Assembly (NCBI GenBank): GCA_003024785.1
Contig: PUQB01000009.1
Span: 1,178,632 to 1,242,631 of the forward strand
DNA from: Selaginella tamariscina
Lineage: Eukaryota > Streptophyta > Lycopodiopsida > Selaginellales > Selaginellaceae
Direction: 5' to 3'
Length of the DNA: 64,000 bases
In this document: positions 10,433 to 24,520 of the stretch, piece by piece
Layout of the letters: each line of letters begins with the position of its first letter
Position numbering within the stretch: position 1 is the first letter of the stretch
Program-made: the position numbers and the translations under genes
Notes under the pieces: model-generated
What the model was told of the DNA's origin: nothing
The model's input: only the letters and a program-made list of their open reading frames with translations
The model's database searches: none

Positions 10433-13400
10433 TTGGACGTAGGTGCAGGCTCCATTGGTGCTGCTCATACCATCCCATCACTTAAGTTTCCTGTACACAT
10501 TCATCTTAATAATCGAGAGCTCATGGAGTTTGCCTTGTTAGACACTGGTGCAAATGCATGCTTCATGGATGACACGTTTGCAACTCAACATGGCATTTCG
10601 GTGGTGAAGTTGAAGCGTGCAGTTCCTGTAGAGGTGGCCGATGGGCGTCTAATTGCTTCTGGTGCAGTTACCCATGCTACCGAACCTCTCTCCTGCAGTA
10701 TGGCACATTCAACTGTTCAATTTCCTTCAACTTGATCAAGACTCGGTCGACTCCCATCATTTTGGGCATGCCATGGTTCGTTGTTGCAAATCCGCAGATC
10801 GACTGGAGGTCTAGGACGCTCACGTTTTCCTCTCCGACAGCTAGGATCAATCCTGTACCTTCCTGTGTGCAGGATACATCCTTAGTATCTGAGGCAGTAC
10901 AAGCTACAGGATTGACCGTGCCTGTTCCTGTACCAGTGTTGAAGACTCCTCCTCGACAGGATTCACCTCATGTCAGTTCCTCAGCACATCCGCAGGCTCT
11001 CTCCACTCCTGTAAGTTTGCGGTGTCCTGTACAGGGTTCTTCCAATCCTGTATCAGTGTCGAAGGTTCCTCCTCAACAGGATCCACCTCCTGTTGATTCG
11101 TCAGCACATTCGCAGGCTTTTCCACTCTGCGCAACCACGGACTCCTGTACAGGATTCTTCCAATCCTGTACACTCATCAACACCCACACAGGTTTTTTCC
11201 AATCCTGCTCTTTCTGTTACCCTGCTTCTGTTCCACCCCCAAGATCCTTCCTCTTTTTCAGTCACAGCTCCCTCCTTCTCCTCTCCGAGTTCTTACCACT
11301 ACCATGCATGAACTCGCCACTGATCCTGCTCCTTCCACCTTTTGCCTTTCAAGTAACTCCTACGTCCTCTTCTACCTTTCCTGTATCCGACTCCTTTTTT
11401 TCTCCTTCTCCTCTCCTTCTTTCTCCTCCTTCTTCCCTACCATCCAAGTACCACGCCTTTAAGGACGTTTTTGACAAGCACAAGGCTGCAGTTCTTCCTG
11501 TTCACAGGTCCTACGACTGTCCTATTGATCTTGCGGAAGGAAAGACTCCACCATTCGGACCGATTTATGCATTGTCACCCACAGAGTTGGAGGTTCTTCG
11601 TCAGTACATCGAGGACAACTTGGCATCCGGCTTCATTCGTCACTCAAAGTCCCCTGCAGGAGCGCCTATCTTCTTTGTCAAGAAGAAGGATGGGAGTTTA
11701 CGTTTGGTTGTGGACTACAGGGGTTTGAATCAAGTCACCATTCGGAATCGGTACCCGTTGCCATTGATCCCGGAACTTCTCGATCGGCTGCGAGGAGCAA
11801 AGGTGTTCACGAAGATCGACTTACGAGGGCCTACAACCTTGTACGGATTCGTCCCGGCGATGAGTGGAAGACTGCCTTTCGTACAAGGTATGGACATTTT
11901 GAGTACACGGTAATGCCTTTCGGCCTTACCAATGCCCCAGCGTGTTCCAACACATGGTGAACGACATTTTCCGTGACTTCTTGGACCAGTTTGTGGTGAT
12001 CTACCTCGACGACATCTTGATTTTCTCCAAGGACCAGGCGGCACATGACAAGCATGTACGACTAGTTTTAGAGCGGCTTCGCGAGCATGGCCTGTACGCG
12101 AAGTTGGAGAAGTGTTTTTTCGATAGGGATTCGGTGGAGTTCTTGGGCTACATCGTCTCTCCTGCTGGCGTTTCCATGGACATGCACAAGGTGAAGACCA
12201 TCGTGGAGTGGGAGAGGCCCAAGTCGGTACGAGATGTACAATGTTTCCTTGGCTTTGCAAACTTCTACAGGCGGTTCATACAGGACTTCTCCAAGCGTGT
12301 ACTTCCACTCACAGAACTCACCAAGCGCACAGGACTTTTCTCTTGGTCCGACAAGGCGGAACACGCGTTCACAACACTCAAGGACGTTTTCACGACAGCT
12401 CCGATTTTAGCACATCCTGACCCTTCTCATCCTTTCTTCATTGAAGCAGATGCCTCGGATTTTGCAGTAGGATCCGTCCTATCGCAAGTTGGAGAGGACA
12501 AGTTGCTTCATCCTGTAGCTTTTCACTCTCGTAAGTTCCTGTCGGCGGAGATCAACTACGAGATTCATGACAAGGAACTCAAGGCCATTGTGGATTCGTT
12601 TGAGGAGTGGCGGCATTTCCTGGAAGGTGCTGCACATCCTGTACAAGTTCTTACGGATCACAAGAACCTGGAGTACTTTCAAACGGCTCGGTCCTCAGTC
12701 GGCGACAGGCTAGGTGGGCAGAGTTCCTATCACGTTTTGACTTCGTCATCGTCTACAGGCCCGGCTTTCGGAATGGCAAGGCGGACGCATTGTCTAGGCG
12801 CTCTTACCTTGCACCAAGCCCGGGCGATCCTGCATTTGACTGTCAAAGGCAAGTGTTGTTGGGTCCTGATCGTTTCCGGCTTGCGGCACTGCAGGTTCAT
12901 CAGGCTCCAGCAAATTCAACACTCCTACAGGACGTCCGTTCAGTTGGCTACAGACGACTTGGCAAAGAATGTGTTCTCACACATTCATCCTGACGTTGCA
13001 AGTTCCTCTTCCTCCAGTTCCCGTCCAGACTACAACCTGTTCACCATACAGGATGGACTCCTGTACCGGGAAGGTCTCCTGTACGTTCCTGTTGGTATTT
13101 CAGGACTCGTGTGGTACAGGATTGTCATGATACCCCGGCTACAGGACATTTTGGTGTGGCCAAGACAGTGGAGTTGGTGACTCGCAACTATTGGTGGCCT
13201 GGGTTGCGAGGTTTTGTGGAGAGGTTTGTACGGAGTTGTGACACTTGTAGCAGGTCGAAGATGCCTCATCATGCACCCTCTGGTCTTCTTCGTCCTCTTC
13301 CTGTTCCTTCTGCTCCTTGGAGATCCATTTCTATGGATTTCCTCACAGATCTTCCTCCTTCTCGTGGATTTGATGCAGTTCTTGTGGTGGTTGACCGTTT

Positions 13401-14406
13401 CACCAAGCAGGCTCATTTCCTACCCTGCAACAAGACAGCTACAGGTCAGACAACTGCCGAGTTGGTGATCCGCGAGGTGTTCCGACATCATGGTCTTCCT
13501 GAGAGCATTGTTTCCGATCGAGGTCCACAATTCATGTCCAAGTTTTGGCGAGAGCTTCTTCGGAGTCTACAGGTCAAAGCGGATCTTTCTTCAGGATATC
13601 ACCCACAAACCGATGGGCAGTCCGAACGCACAATTCAGACCTTAGAACAGTATCTTCGTTGCTTCATCAGTTACCAGCAGGACAACTGGTTGGACCTCCT
13701 TCCAATGGCGGAGTTTGCCTACAACAACTCCATCCACGCATCTACAGGACAGACACCTTTCTTTGCTCTTACAGGCCACCATCCACGTTTTGACTTTGCT
13801 CCTCCCGCTTCTCCTTCTTCCGCTCCTGCAGTACAGGATCGTCTTCAGCATCTTCGGCAGGTACAGGATGATCTCCAGGTTCATCTTCAACAGGCACAGG
13901 AACGATACAAGCATCATGCTGATGCTCACCGTCAGCCGGCACCTGCATACAAGATTGGTGATCTCGTGTGGCTTCTTCGTCGACACATTCGCACCAACAG
14001 GCCTTCTTCTAAGTTGGATTTTCAACGATTGGGCCCTTATAGGATCGTGGCGGAGGTAAATCCTGTAGCTTTCCGACTCGAGTTACCATCCACGGTGAAA
14101 CTTCATCCTGTGTTTCACACCTCTTTGTTGGAGCCGTATCATCCTTCTTCTCTTCCCGGTCGTGTTTCTTCTCCTCCCCCTCCTGTGGTCATTGACACTG
14201 AACCTGAGTACGAAGTTGCAGCCATCCTTGACTCTCGTCTTCATCGTCACCAACTCCAATACTTGGTGGATTGGAAAGGGTACCTGCCTACTGATCGCAC
14301 TTGGGAACCTGCATCCAACTTACTCCATGCTTCTTCCAAGGTTGCTGCCTTCCATCGGCATTATCCTGCTAAACCAGGTCCCAAGACTCGTGGAACTCGT
14401 CTTTAG
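10433..14406 (+). pseudogene. Chromovirus pol: protease, RT, RNase H, integrase, chromodomain
   Basis: The protease shows LLDTGANACF (10535-10565). A long P/S-rich linker (10830-11440) follows. RT begins near 11450 and includes [11 protein letters not shown] and, after a frame change near 11830, the catalytic YLDDILIF box (about 12000). RNase H carries FFIEADASDFAVGSVL. Integrase has the zinc-binding GHFGVAKT...CDTC region (from about 13130), a DFLTDL core start, IVSDRGPQF and the E of the DDE triad near SERTIQTLEQY. It ends with a GPYRIV module and a chromodomain (YEVAAILDSR...YLVDWKG...RTWEP). The stop is TAG 14404-14406. Frame breaks lie near 11830, 11943, 12700 and 13110, most explained by one missing base. 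The integrase-chromodomain frame is fully open. Confidence 0.88.
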
Positions 14407-14417
14407 GGAGGAGGTGC
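14407..14417 (+). promoter_or_regulatory. Polypurine tract of chromovirus
   Basis: A purine run, GGAGGAGGTG, sits immediately before the 3' LTR start at 14418. This is the expected site for plus-strand priming. Confidence 0.7.
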
Positions 14418-15054
14418 TGTCACGACCCGATACAGAATACAGGATTCCGGATACAGGACATGGGTTGCAGGACTTTCCTACAGGATTCCGGATACAGGAT
14501 ATGGGTTGCAGGACTTTCCTACAGGATATTCCTACCAGGATTCCGGACACAGGATTCGGTTGCAGGATATTCCTACAGGATATGCCACAGGATATGCCTA
14601 GAGGATAAGGGACATGTGGACTCATCTTAGCCTCTGCATGCATGCAATCACTTTTGCATGCATGCAACCACTTTTAGCACTCATGCCTAGATTAGCTCTT
14701 GGAGTTGTGAGCATAAAAGCTCCGACCTAATTGTTGTACAATCAGTTACTATCAACACCAGTCTTACTACGATCAATCTCGTCTTGTCTTGTTTCCTGTC
14801 TTGTTCCTGTCTCGCTTCTGTCCTCCTGCTCCTGGATCCTGTCCTGCTCCTGGATCCTGTCCTGCTTCTTCTTGTTCCTGGATTGTCCTGCGCTTTCCTG
14901 TCTTGCTCCCGGATCCTATCCTGATCCTGTCTTGCTCCTAGATCCGTCCTGTTCCTTTCCTAGTTCCTTCCTGCTCTCGGTCCTGTTCCTGAGTCAAGCC
15001 TTCCTGTCCTTGGAATCCTGTTTTTTTTTTTGGTTCCTGGATCGTGGCTTGACA
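14418..15054 (+). repeat. 3' LTR of chromovirus
   Basis: It matches the 5' LTR with few substitutions and small indels, including loss of short segments in the CCTG-rich tract and a T run at 15021-15031. It ends ...CTTGACA, followed by the CTAGC target repeat. Confidence 0.9.
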
Positions 15055-15229
15055 CTAGCTGGGCTGGCTTGAGCTCGACTAGCAGTGGCCCAGCTCATGG
15101 GACGGTCCAAAGCTTGACAATAATTATTACCGGGCTTTTAGCTGCCCCTAGCTAGGCTGGCTTGAGCTTGGCCATCATTGTTTTGGTATTTGCAGGTAAC
15201 ATGCATGATATGCGAGTTTAAAAGAATTG

Positions 15230-15770
15230 CTCACTTTATTAAAAGATCATCGATGAGGTTTATCTTCATGGACCTTTGGAGGCTGCTCATGCTGATTTCA
15301 TGAAGCCTTATATTGTGGGTGATAAAGGATACCAATTACAACCATTTTTAATGTTCATGTACATAGGTATGTAAAGTTGATATATTTATAACATATTTAA
15401 TTTAAGTTTTTATATGTGTCCATTTTAACCTTGGTCATGAGACCTTCAACAAGGAGCTTATTAAAGCACGATTGGTGGTTGACCAAGCATAATTGGTAGT
15501 TGAGCAATCATTTAACCTTTTAAAATAAAAATTTCATTACTTTGATTACAAGTTGAAAATCCACCTTTTACACATTTTGAATATTATGAGCACTTGTGTT
15601 ATTCTCCATAACATCCTCATTAATGAGGGCAAAGCCAATTACGAGGCAATTTTACGAGCAAGAGAGCGAAGAATTCGGCAATGTCAAAAAAAAGAAGATT
15701 AGGTGAAGTATGATGATCCTTCACGAGATCCTCGAGAACTTGATGAGGTAATTACACATGCTCGCACCGT
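15230..15770 (+). pseudogene. PIF/Harbinger-type transposase remnant
   Basis: Translations in broken frames give FMKPYIVGDKGYQLQPFLM, then after an intron-like gap HETFNKELIKARLVV, and the C-terminal KLKIHLLHILNIMSTCVILH block. These match the DDE_Tnp_4/HARBI1 layout, in which a GDxGY motif carries a catalytic aspartate and the VxxAF...LHN block lies near the end. Stops and a split make it inactive. A sister copy lies at 24040-24520. Confidence 0.65.
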
Positions 15771-16594
15771 TACATCAACTTTTAAAGCTCATCTTATTTT
15801 TGGGACACCAATTGCTAAACATTAATTTAAAAATTGTTAATTTATTTTTAATTATTAAAAGGATGTATATTAGAAATAGAATATATCTTGTATTTTTTTT
15901 ATTAAATAATAAAAATATGAAATGCAAATACATGTATACACACACGTTAACACATGCATATGTATATATAATAGTTTTCATGAAGTTTTTATTTGTTTAA
16001 ACATATTCAAAATATATAAAATTTAATTATCTATAGAATGTACCCATATATAATATTATATACAAATATATAATTTCATCTCACCATATTTTATATTTTT
16101 TATAATAACTAAAATCACTTTAAATGTTAATAAAAATTAAGGATGCACATATTATTTAGATCATGGATATTATAAAAATATATTTTAAAGTGGTTAAAAA
16201 TATTTATTACAAATTGAAAATAAATGTTTATTACAAATTGAAAATTATTTAAAATATTTATTATAACTTGACATAGTAATGTTAAATTAAATGTAGATAT
16301 GTTAAGTTCATTAAAAATAATAATAATCTTAACTTAAATGTAAATATAAAAATATATTATATTAAAGGCAATATTCAAATTCATTTCCTTTAATGTTTTG
16401 ATTGTAAGTATGCGAATTCATTGCTCTTAACAAAATCCCTAAATTTAAGTTAAAAAGTTAAGGGTTAATAAGTGCGAATCAATTGCCTTTAACATAAACT
16501 CTTAATTTAAGTTAAAAGGTAATAAGAGAGAGTTGGCACCCTTAACCCTTATTTATGCATGCTAAGTTAAGTTAAAGGTAGTGCGAAACGATCC
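15771..16594. other. AT-rich 3' flank of Harbinger-like copy 1
   Basis: No gene is seen. There is a (CA/TA)-rich patch (15925-15970) and TTAAGTTAAA-type subterminal repeats toward the end. It aligns with 24520-25230. Confidence 0.5.
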
Positions 16595-16627
16595 TTAAAT
16601 AAAAAAAAACTTTTAAAAATTTAAAAA

Positions 16628-16772
16628 CAGTGGAACTTGTCTAAATTAATACAAGAAATATGGACTTTAATCTTGGCTGGTATGTATACTATTTAATTGG
16701 AACTTGTGGAACTTGTCTAAATTAATACTGCCACCTTAGTTCCAACACTATTAATTTAGACAGGTTTTACTA
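16628..16772. mobile_element. Pogo/Emigrant-type MITE with a captured GH1 fragment
   Basis: The ends CAGTGGAACTTGTCTAAATT and (reverse) AATTTAGACAGGTTTTACTA form terminal inverted repeats of the Emigrant/Lemi1 (pogo-like, TA target) type. Inside, 16654-16697 is a near-exact inverted copy of the 3' end of GH1 exon 8 with its splice donor (18289-18331). Related MITEs lie at 25252-25315, 29992-30110 and 61473-61651. Confidence 0.65.
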
Positions 16773-16825
16773 TATATGAACATCTGTATATATACTATAA
16801 TATATATATTTATGATATTATATAT

Positions 16826-20285
<3,460 letters not shown>

Positions 20286-21500
20286 CGTATGTGTATAACT
20301 CTGTCAAGATTATATCATCACATCATATATGTATGACTCTGTCAAGATTATATCATCACGTGAAAGTAAACTGTATATAAAGCTGCAATATATAAAAGTA
20401 TGAACAGTATATAGCATCATGTCCAATATGTGTTAAGAATTATATATGTATATGACTACAAATATTGATTTTTTAATAATGCAAGATGATGATATATATA
20501 GTTACTATTTAAATGTAGAAAAAATAATTCATATTTTAACATATTTACTGTTCCTTTTATACAGAATCTTTTTTTTTTGTCAGCCCAATGTTTAAGAGTA
20601 TTATTTAATTATTAGGAAAATTAAAAGTATATTATGTGGCCAAGGCTGTCCGGTGGTTAGGATTATACACAAAAATTAAAATATTAAACGTAAGTCCAAT
20701 AGAAAGGCAACTTGCACATCTATTTAGGAAAATTTTATATTTTACATATACTTAAACCTTTTACTACACTTCAAAAGTCAGAATACATTTACAAATTTAA
20801 ACTGTACCAAATCAAATAACATGATAAGTATTTAAAAGGTAAATCAGCAATAACAATTACAGGTTTAGTAGTTATATATTTAAAAATCCAGAAAATAATT
20901 AAAACAAATGTATTTGTAATATATTTAAATATTTTTGTTATTATTTAAATTTTACATAGAACATTTTACGTGCTAAAGTTTCTTGAGTAATTTTCTAAAT
21001 TTTTGGGGTAAATTTGCAATATCTGACACTGCTATTAAATCGGATAGGTTCTATTGTATATGTATCAAATTATACACTGTATAATATATGAATATTACTT
21101 TGTAATGTATTTTAAATTGTCATCAAACTAAATAACTTCTACAAAATGTTAAATTTAAATTAAACTTGTGGTGTAGTAATAGAATGTTTAGCCATCCCAA
21201 ATTTTGGGACCCAAACTGAACTTTCGACGTTGCAGCTAGTATTATATATATACTAAGGCACTATACGTGTGAATGTGTGTGTGTGTGTGTGTGGATATAT
21301 AAATGTTTGTAACGGAATCTTTGACTTGTGTGTTTGTATGTATATACAGTGGTAAACTATGTTAGATGAATTAAGCAGTTTTAATTCTTTTCACATTTTC
21401 CATGTACTTTAATCTAGAGTGTTTTTACAGGTAAAACAATTAAACTTGTATATATTGAATCAAATATTGCCGTTAAATAACGTGCTCTTCATCTTAACTT
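20286..21500. other. Upstream region of GH1-A, duplicated unit
   Basis: No gene is seen. It is homologous to the regions upstream of copies 0 and B. Two units of the TGTCAAGATTATATCATCAC-containing leader repeat lie at 20296-20358. A short tRNA-Glu-like stretch (GCTGTCCGGTGGTTAGGAT) lies at 20645-20665 and recurs upstream of copy B. Confidence 0.65.
20357..20382 (-). promoter_or_regulatory. Candidate G-box and TATA box of GH1-A
   Basis: On the coding strand a TATA-like CTTTATATAC (20373-20382) lies about 90 bases before the start codon. A CACGTG G-box core lies at 20357-20362. Both are kept upstream of copies 0 and B. The use of these sites is inference. Confidence 0.45.
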
Positions 21501-22024
21501 AACTTAAGTGGGCTTAAATAAGAAGATATGGATTCACACTCACTGTTAATCTGAGTAACCCTAAACCCTAAACAATAAACATATATAAAGAAAATTTAAG
21601 GGAGGGAGGTTCCGTTAGCCACCGTTAACCATCCACGAGCTCGACCACTTTTTTCATAACCTTTTAAAATAAAATAAAATATATATTTTTCATGCATAAT
21701 GTGTATTTTTATATGTAAAAAATAAATTTTTATATTTTATATTTTTATATTATCATATAATTAAAATTAAAAAACAATACATATGAATTTTTCAAAAGTA
21801 TTTTCGTTATTCTCATCATTCTACCCTAATTTTTGTGAGGTTTCTCCTGCACCACCGGATCGTGTTACATAAATAAGGAGAGAATTTGAAGAAATCCATT
21901 TAAAATGTCATAATAACAAGCAAATCAGGTAATCTTATATTCTTTCTTCTTCTTTTTTTACATACATTTGCATTCAATTGCATTTAGGAGGCAGCCCAAA
22001 GTCTCATAGTAACTACTTGGTCTA

Positions 22025-23764
22025 TGTCAGAGTTTTAACCCAAAGGGCCAACACGTGGCAACACATGTGGCTACTAGGTGGCCATTTGGCGTTATCACCC
22101 TATGTGAGCAACGCTAAGTTTCCTAGAACAACCCCAACGACCCTAGGGTTAGACTCTAATGCCCAAGTGGACAGGAGACTTAGGGTTTAGCCTAAGTCTC
22201 CCTAGAATGTCTGCCCCAGAACCCTTGAGGGATAACCCTAGTTGACTTAGGGTTTAGCCTAAGTCTCCCTAGAGTGTCTACCCCCAAAACCCTTGAGGGA
22301 TAACCCTAGTTGACTTAGGGTCTTGCCCTAGAAGACCTAGACAGGCTCATGCCCTAACCCCCATCAAGGAGACGTGTGTTCCACACATACCCCTGACAGA
22401 GCTAAGGCATCGTCACTTACCCCTTGAGGAATCACCCTCATCCGGGAGTACAACCCCTTTAGGGCACAAGGGTACCCTGAACCACGACTAACCCCTAAAG
22501 TGGCCAAGTTATACCCTAGACCTAGGGTAGTACTTAGTGAGGACACGAGTGTGCGCCGTAGGCGGACACGAGTGTTCTGCTAAGCAAACTCCCTAAGGCT
22601 AGGTTTGGGATAACCCTAAGCACATGACCTTGCGAGTGCCTCACGAAAGGGCTCCTGCTAACATGTTTAGGTTGTTCAACCCTTGAATTCCAAGGAGAAC
22701 ACTCCCCTAGCCAAGTGTGCCAAAGCACACCTAGTTATGAGACCTAACCTCCCTTGAGCGGATGCCCAAGGCTTAGCACCCTAGTGCAAGCACAAGCATG
22801 TCTGTTTGCTAAAGTATCCAACCCCTTGGCACAAGCCCATGACATAACCCCAAAGGGCGTGCCTCGGCGTTGTACCATGTGACGTTTAGCCCAGTGTCAC
22901 ATCTCCATGTGACACTGCCTTCCCGATGTGGGCCATTAGATTCAGAGTTGCACCAAGTGCCACAAACGTGGCTCCTAAATGCCAACTCTAGAACCCCTCA
23001 ATTATCCCTCAAGACTCGGTAAGGAAACCCTGTCAATCAAGAACCCACACCCACAGTTGGACAAAGACACGAACGTGCCCTGGTTAGTTGTGTGAGTGTT
23101 GCTCCTAGCTTGACATGGAGGAGGAGGCTAGAGACAAGCCTCAACCTCTGCTTCTCATCCCGACAAGTCCTCCCAGGCATGGATTCGCCAACGTTAAGGG
23201 TAAGCTACCCCGAAGGTGGGACGTACCCCTGGCATCTGGAAGTTAGGGCGGCACAACAGAGGGTTGTGCCTTGATGACACAAGCTAGAGCTTGCACCGGG
23301 AAAAGAGTAACGAGCTCAGTCATGAACCCAGGAACCCTCACTCCTATATACTACCTTATTTATGTTACAGAGGCCCCCCCTGTTTTCCTTTTTACATAAG
23401 TGGGCTAGCACTGAAATCTCATTCCCAGAGGGAACATACTTGGTGAGTTATCCATCGACCCCTAAATCCTAACCTGTCAAACCTGGGGGTATTTCTAAGC
23501 ATATCCGACATGTCGAACTCATCGGAACTAGCCATTAATCCAACCGGGACATGGAAAACGAGGGTAAGAGTTTTCTAGAAGGTAAGTGTTACCTTCGCTT
23601 AGAGTTTTCGAGATATCTAAGGATAGCCGGCCGGACTACCCCTAAACACCTAAGTGCACTAAGCGGGGCTGTTTCTCATTATATCTAGGGCTTGTCAACA
23701 TAGTACAGTAGGTAACAACAGTCAACGTCCAAAGTAAAGAGGAGTCATAGTAAAAACTATGACA
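22025..23764. mobile_element. LTR-like insertion of about 1.74 kb (solo LTR candidate)
   Basis: It begins TGTCAGAGTTTTAAC and ends GTAAAAACTATGACA, so the ends are TG...CA with short imperfect inversion (TGTCA/TGACA). No reading frame of note is present. A CTATATA core (23344-23350) in the 3' third could be a promoter TATA. The flanks carry an unusually long direct repeat of about 32 bp (21993-22024 and 23766-23797). A degenerate second copy lies at 35994-36539. GC content is visibly higher than its surroundings. No TATA-to-poly(A) proof is possible here, and a DNA-transposon origin is not excluded. Confidence 0.55.
22170..22316. repeat. Tandem duplication of ~70 bp inside the LTR-like insert
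   Basis: GACTTAGGGTTTAGCCTAAG...CCCTAGTT is repeated twice in tandem with a few changes. Confidence 0.75.
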
Positions 23765-23765
23765 C

Positions 23766-24030
23766 AGTCCAAAGTCTCATAGTAACTACTTGGTCTAGCT
23801 TGAGCTCTAGTTGAGCTCAAAGGGTGGCCCAAAGCCCAGCATCAACTGCTGCCGGATGCCCCTAGCTAGGCTAGCTTGAGCTTGGCTAGCATTGGTCAAG
23901 CTCAAGGGGCATCCCAAATCCCAACATCAACTATTGCTAGGCTTTTAGTTGGCCCTGGTTGGGCTAGCTTGAGCTCCGCCATCATTGGCCGAGCTCATGG
24001 TGCAGCTAAAAGCCTGACAACGTAAACCTT
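23766..24030. repeat. Minisatellite of Harbinger-like copy 2
   Basis: About three units of the GCCCAAAGCCCAGCATCAAC / GGCTAGCTTGAGCT type are homologous to 8086-8535. Confidence 0.75.
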
Positions 24031-24039
24031 GGCTAGGTT

Positions 24040-24520
24040 TTCATAAAGCCTTATATTGTGGGTGATAAAAAATACTAATTACAACCATTTTTAATGGTCC
24101 TATACATAGGCATATAAAATTAATATATATATATAACATATTTAACTTGAGTTTTTATACGTGTCCATCTTAACCTTAGTTAGGAGACCTTTAATAAGGA
24201 ACTTACTAAAGCACGATTGGTGATTGAGTAAGCACGATTGGTAATTGAACAAGCATTTGACCTTTTAAAGCAAAAATTTTATTGCTTTTATTACAAGTTG
24301 AAAGTCCACCTTTTACACATTATGAATATTGGGAGCGCTTGTGTTATTCTTTATAATATCCTCATTAATGAGCAACTTTATGAAAAAGGGAGCGAAGAAT
24401 TCGGTAACGTCAAGAAAAAGAAGATTAGGTGGAGTATGACGATCCTTCATGAGATCCTCGAGAATTTAGTGAAGTAAATACATATGTTCGCATCATTACA
24501 TCAGCTCTTGAAGCTCAATT
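24040..24520 (+). pseudogene. PIF/Harbinger-type transposase remnant, copy 2
   Basis: It carries KPYIVGDKKY with a stop after it, then an open stretch (24238-24477) with VIEQAFDLLKQKFYCF and KVHLLHIMNIGSACVILYN, the C-terminal part of a HARBI1-like transposase. It is the sister of 15230-15770. Confidence 0.65.

Larger units (their letters stand above)
8536..15054 (+). mobile_element. Near-complete chromodomain Ty3/Gypsy retrotransposon (chromovirus)
   Basis: The 6519-bp element has two LTRs of about 638 bp beginning TGTCACGA and ending CTTGACA. It is flanked by a perfect 5-bp target duplication, CTAGC (8531-8535 and 15055-15059). The internal order is gag, CCHC knuckle, protease, RT, RNase H, integrase with a GPY/F module and a C-terminal chromodomain. 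The LTRs differ at only scattered sites, so insertion was fairly recent. The gag RCDNRLFERRQER stretch and the chromodomain suggest a Tcn1/sushi-like branch and not the common seed-plant chromovirus clades (inference). No canonical initiator-methionine primer site is seen after 9173. Gag has two in-frame TAG codons and pol has several frameshifts. Confidence 0.93.
7572..16594. mobile_element. Harbinger-like DNA transposon remnant, copy 1, split by chromovirus
   Basis: The outer limits are tentative. A sequence starting GGCCAGTGGATTCGCA after a TAA (7569-7571) pairs loosely with the reverse complement of the end near 16594 (AGGATCGTTTCGCA), also next to TAA. Inside are subterminal AAGTTAA/GTGCGAAT repeats (16430-16590), a minisatellite (8086-8535 plus 15060-15180) and a transposase remnant (15230-15770). 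The second copy at about 21500-25230 shares the same order. The chromovirus at 8536-15054 is inserted in the minisatellite. Confidence 0.55.

Noticed and set aside
15758..16000. Short hydrophobic open frames on both strands
   Set aside because: They are AT- and CA-rich low-complexity translation inside transposon flank, with no homology.
20637..20710. Functional tRNA gene
   Set aside because: Only an A-box-like half is present; no cloverleaf or B box follows in the AT-rich sequence.
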